A stretch of 64,000 nt of DNA from VAZQ01 sp963817015 (lineage in GTDB: Bacteria; Pseudomonadota; Alphaproteobacteria; Rhizobiales; Xanthobacteraceae): contig CAWFMV010000019.1 in the NCBI GenBank assembly GCA_963817015.1, positions 62,001 through 126,000 on the forward strand, read 5' to 3'. Made by a program: the position numbers and the translations under genes. Shown piece by piece: positions 61,408 through 64,000 of the stretch. Below the pieces are notes generated by a model. That model searched no databases, was not told where the DNA came from, and saw only the letters and a program-made list of their open reading frames with translations. The number at the start of each line of letters is the position of its first letter. Within the stretch, counting starts at the first letter, position 1.

Positions 61408-62490
61408 ATGCGCCGCGGATTGATGGGATGGGACCGGAGCGAGCTGCCGCAGGCGGCGCTCGAGGCGCGGCTCGCGCGGCTGCAGGCCGCGATGGCGCGC
61501 GACGGTCTCGACGCGCTTTCTGCTCTACACCAATCTGGTGCGGCCGAGCGCGGTGTGCTGGCTCACCGGCTTCACGCCCTACTGGATCGAGAGCCTGCTG
61601 CTGGTGCCGCCGCGACGGGCACGCCGGTGCTCGCGACCGCGCTGTCGAAGCGCGTCGCCGACTGGATCAGGACCACCGCCTGGCTCGACGAGATCGTCAA
61701 CACGCCGAAGCCCGGCACCGCCATCGGCCAGCGGCTCGCCGACGCCGGCTGCAAGCGGGTCGGCGTGCTCGAACTCGATGCGCTGCCGGCCGGGCTCTAT
61801 GACGACATCGTGGCCGCCGCGCCCTCGGTCGAGCTGGTCGACGCGAGCGCGATCTTCGCCGGCTGCGCGCCGCACGATCGACGCTGCCGAGCGCAAGCTG
61901 ATCGAGCACGCCGACGCGCTCGCGGTCGCGGCGCTCGCTCAGGTCGATGCGGCGCGCGACCGATGCGGGCGCGCTCGCGGGCCTGGTCGAGAAGCACGCG
62001 CGGCTTGCCGGCGCGGAGGAGGCCTATATCGCGATCGCGCCCGATCTCGATGCCGACCGCCGGCTCATCCGGGTCTCGGGACCGGTGCCGCTCGCGCGGC
62101 CGTTTCGCGGTGCGCGCCTCGGTCGCCTACAAGGGCGCCTGGGTGCGCCGCACGCGCAGCTTTGCCCGTGATCCGCAAGGCGCGAAGGCGATGGCGAGCG
62201 CGGACGCATGGCTGCCAGAGGCAATGCATGCGTTGCGCGAGCTTCTGCCAAGCAGGAGCTACTCGACGATTGCAGCATCGTTCGCACTGCTTCGAGCTGA
62301 ACAGCATGCACAGATGAATAGCTGGATGGCGGAAAGCTGTATCGGAAGCTATCCGCTCGAGGTTGTTGCTACCTTGCCGGTGCACGGTAAGGAAGGGCCC
62401 GCGCCGAGCACCTTCCTTGTACTTTCGGTCGACCTCGCCGTCGACGACGTCCCCTGGCTCGGCGCCGCGCCGTTCTTCGTGCGCGAATAG
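61408..62490 (+). CDS. Second M24/creatinase-fold protein, degenerate catalytic half
   Basis: About 360 residues. The N-terminal half is a creatinase N-domain (LLLYTNLVRPSAVCWLTGF, VLELDALPAGLYDDIV). The C-terminal half lacks the Gly-His-Gly and Glu motifs of the pita-bread family; its last part is SWMAESCIGSYPLEVVATLP and VDDVPWLGAAPFFVRE. Indels near 61520, 61610, 61870 and 61960. GGAAG precedes ATG 61408. Probably a non-catalytic partner or a diverged hydrolase in the same pathway. Confidence 0.7.
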   Translation: MRRGLMGWDRSELPQAALEARLARLQAAMARDGLDALSALHQSGAAERGVLAHRLHALLDREPAAGAAATGTPVLATALSKRVADWIRTTAWLDEIVNTPKPGTAIGQRLADAGCKRVGVLELDALPAGLYDDIVAAAPSVELVDASAIFAGCAPHDRRCRAQADRARRRARGRGARSGRCGARPMRARSRAWSRSTRGLPARRRPISRSRPISMPTAGSSGSRDRCRSRGRFAVRASVAYKGAWVRRTRSFARDPQGAKAMASADAWLPEAMHALRELLPSRSYSTIAASFALLRAEQHAQMNSWMAESCIGSYPLEVVATLPVHGKEGPAPSTFLVLSVDLAVDDVPWLGAAPFFVRE

Positions 62491-62505
62491 TTGCTCATCA
62501 ATCTG

Positions 62506-63393
62506 TCAGGCGCCTCTGGACTGCGGATCACCGCGCAGGAATGGCGCAATGGCCTCGACCGTCGCGTCGGGAAATTCCTCGTGCACGGCGAGCTTGCCGC
62601 AGGCAAGCTGCACGCTGCTGACGCTCGGGAGCGCCGCCAGCGCTTCCATTTCGGCGCGCGAGCGCGATGGCGTCTCGGCGCCATAGACGAGCAGGATCGG
62701 AACTGCGGTCCGCCGTGCGAGATCGAGGAACTCATCGCGGCTGCGCAGCGGATCAAGCCGCCCGGTGACAAACCGCACCGACGCAAAACGAGCACCGGCC
62801 GCCCGAGTGACCGCGAGCTTCTCGCGCAGTCGTTCCGCTGTCAGGAATCCGCGATCGACGTAGACATGGCCCGCGCCCATGTAACGAACGACTGGCTGGT
62901 TGACGTTCAGGCGATAGATGAGCGGCCCGATGCCCCGAAGGTCGACCAGCCGGCACAGCCGATCGAAGAACGGTCGATGTCCGCCCATCATGGTTGGCAA
63001 TGGGCCCCGCCAGGTCGGCGCGATCAGGACGAGCCGCCCGGTGGCGGTCGCGTTTCCGGCGACGTGCTTGAGCGCATAGGATGCCGCATGCCCGGCCGCG
63101 ATGATCGCATGCGGATGCGGGAGGATGGAGGTGAGGAGGAAAGACAGGAACGCGGAGTAGACGTTGGGAGTCCAATCAAGGGCCGGACGCGACTGATCAC
63201 CGAAACCCGGCCAGTCGATCGCCGCGGTCCGATAGTGCGCGCTCAGGCGTTCCTGCAGCGGCCGCATCTCACGCCGGGTTGAGATCGAGCTGAGCGCCGG
63301 CAGGAGCAAAACGGATGGCCCGGAACCCAGCCAGTCGATCCCGATCCGGATCGTCTCGCCGCGCCACGACCACTCGATCTGTTCGGTTTGCAT
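62506..63393 (-). CDS. Alpha/beta-hydrolase-fold protein lacking the nucleophile Ser
   Basis: 295 residues, intact. WLGSGPSVLLLPALSSISTR stands where HG-x is expected, DWPGFGDQSRP is the second strand turn, and the nucleophile elbow reads AAGHAASYALKH: Ala replaces the Ser of Gly-x-Ser-x-Gly. VHEEFPDATVEAI carries the would-be catalytic His. Either the family uses another nucleophile or it is non-enzymatic. Convergent with the creatinase-fold gene, stops 16 bases apart. Confidence 0.8.
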   Translation of the reverse strand: MQTEQIEWSWRGETIRIGIDWLGSGPSVLLLPALSSISTRREMRPLQERLSAHYRTAAIDWPGFGDQSRPALDWTPNVYSAFLSFLLTSILPHPHAIIAAGHAASYALKHVAGNATATGRLVLIAPTWRGPLPTMMGGHRPFFDRLCRLVDLRGIGPLIYRLNVNQPVVRYMGAGHVYVDRGFLTAERLREKLAVTRAAGARFASVRFVTGRLDPLRSRDEFLDLARRTAVPILLVYGAETPSRSRAEMEALAALPSVSSVQLACGKLAVHEEFPDATVEAIAPFLRGDPQSRGA

Positions 63394-63460
63394 GGAAGCA
63401 TTTTAGCAGGTCGGCGCTGAATGTGTGCGCATCCAGCGCCTCGCTGTATGTCGCGCTAGT

Positions 63461-64000
63461 CTAAAACTTCACATTTGCGAACGCGCGCACGCCGCGGCCC
63501 GGCATCAGCACCTCGTCCTTGGTGTAGGAGACGGAGTTGCGGATGTCGTCGTTGAGCAGGTTGGTTGCCGGTCAGGCCGACCGTCACCTCGCGTCACGCC
63601 ATTGCTGCGTGATCCGTGCGGGCACCCAGCGATAGCTGATCTCGGCCCGCAGATCGTTGTAGCCGGCGGTCGGCGTCTCGCCGATCAGCGCGATGTTGTT
63701 CTGCGCGAAGGCGTGCAGCAGGTTGACGCGCGCGAGCCAGTCGCTGTCGCGATAGAACAGCGCCGCCGCCGATGCGCACCGGCGGAATGCGCGGCACGTT
63801 GGTGCCGTCGGTGAAGGTGGCGCGCACGACATCGAACTGGTTCTCGATGCCCCACACGCCGGTCCATAGCGGCGCGACCTCGTACTGGCTCTGGAATTCG
63901 ATGCCGCGGAAGGTGGCGTCACGCTGCGAATAGACCGCCTGCTTCAACTCCTCGCCCGGTCGCCCGGCGATGCAGGCGTCCTCGCTCGCAGGTGTTGCCG
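63461..64000 (-). CDS. TonB-dependent outer-membrane receptor, C-terminal part
   Basis: The 5' part lies beyond the right edge. Beta-barrel strands are visible: ATFRGIEFQSQYEVAPLWTG, TDGTNVPRIPPVRIGGG, LHAFAQNNIALIGETPTAGY and the terminal NSVSYTKDEVLMPGRGVRAF ending in Phe, the outer-membrane assembly signal. Indels near 63770, 63590 and 63560. The substrate could be a siderophore, cobalamin or metallophore. No other part of the receptor system is in the window. Confidence 0.87.

Overview
The window is high-GC DNA from an alphaproteobacterium, most likely of the Hyphomicrobiales (Bradyrhizobium/Rhodopseudomonas/Xanthobacteraceae type). The reasons are the pronounced G/C third-position bias, the many periplasmic-binding-protein transporters of the Liv, NitT/TauT and tricarboxylate (Bug) families, the Tat-exported redox and hydrolase enzymes, and several copies of an intergenic palindrome with a GTCGTCCCCGC core that is familiar from that group. 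No rRNA, tRNA, CRISPR array, insertion sequence or phage gene was recognised. Genus assignment is inference.

Base quality matters for reading this window. Most long genes in about 1.6-9.3 kb, 13-22 kb and 47-64 kb are interrupted every 100-300 bases by single-base indels, mostly insertions. The conserved protein always resumes in another frame, so they look like consensus errors rather than real pseudogenes. I annotate these genes over their full inferred span. Genes in about 9.6-12.5, 22.2-25.8, 31-37.3 and 38.6-47 kb read cleanly.

Layout. 0-9.3 kb: N-terminus of an EutA-like reactivase, a two-cupin protein, a divergent LysR regulator with a perfect 7-9-7 inverted repeat at its start, a complete branched-chain-amino-acid-type ABC importer (binding protein, two permeases, two ATPases), and a class I photolyase. 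9.4-12.5 kb: a membrane-anchored coiled-coil protein with a terminator, a secreted metallo-beta-lactamase-fold protein and a Rieske ring-hydroxylating oxygenase. 12.7-20.8 kb, minus strand: an aromatic-acid gene block (FMN alpha-hydroxy-acid dehydrogenase, a two-ring CDC48-like AAA+ ATPase, gentisate-dioxygenase-like cupin, FAD monooxygenase, UbiD decarboxylase), divergent from a Bug-family binding protein at 21 kb.

22-38.5 kb is a mixed accessory/stress section: an orphan sensor kinase with a periplasmic binding-protein-type sensor, a SMI1/KNR4 protein, a LysR/MFS divergent pair, MmgE/PrpD plus Bug protein, a short endonuclease V-like protein, GNAT, a GAF-EAL protein, a B3-type metallo-beta-lactamase, Tat-exported alpha/beta hydrolase, a beta-propeller and an HTH regulator. 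38.6-47 kb: DUF899, two tiny membrane proteins (31 and 37 residues), a 13-bp triple tandem repeat, a ribbon-helix-helix protein, and a tight three-gene operon (phosphomannose isomerase, GT4 glycosyltransferase fused to a toroid domain, GH130 phosphorylase).

47-64 kb holds two divergent operons. The minus-strand one couples a PQQ dehydrogenase fused to a C-terminal cupredoxin, carrying the W-D-x-D signature of lanthanide-dependent enzymes, to a NitT/TauT-type ABC importer. The plus-strand one runs nitroreductase, binding protein, ATPase, two permeases, hydantoinase subunits A and B, and two M24/creatinase-fold proteins. It reads as uptake and ATP-dependent opening of a cyclic amide followed by amidino/urea-type hydrolysis. 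The window ends with an alpha/beta-fold protein lacking the nucleophile serine and the C-terminus of a TonB-dependent receptor.
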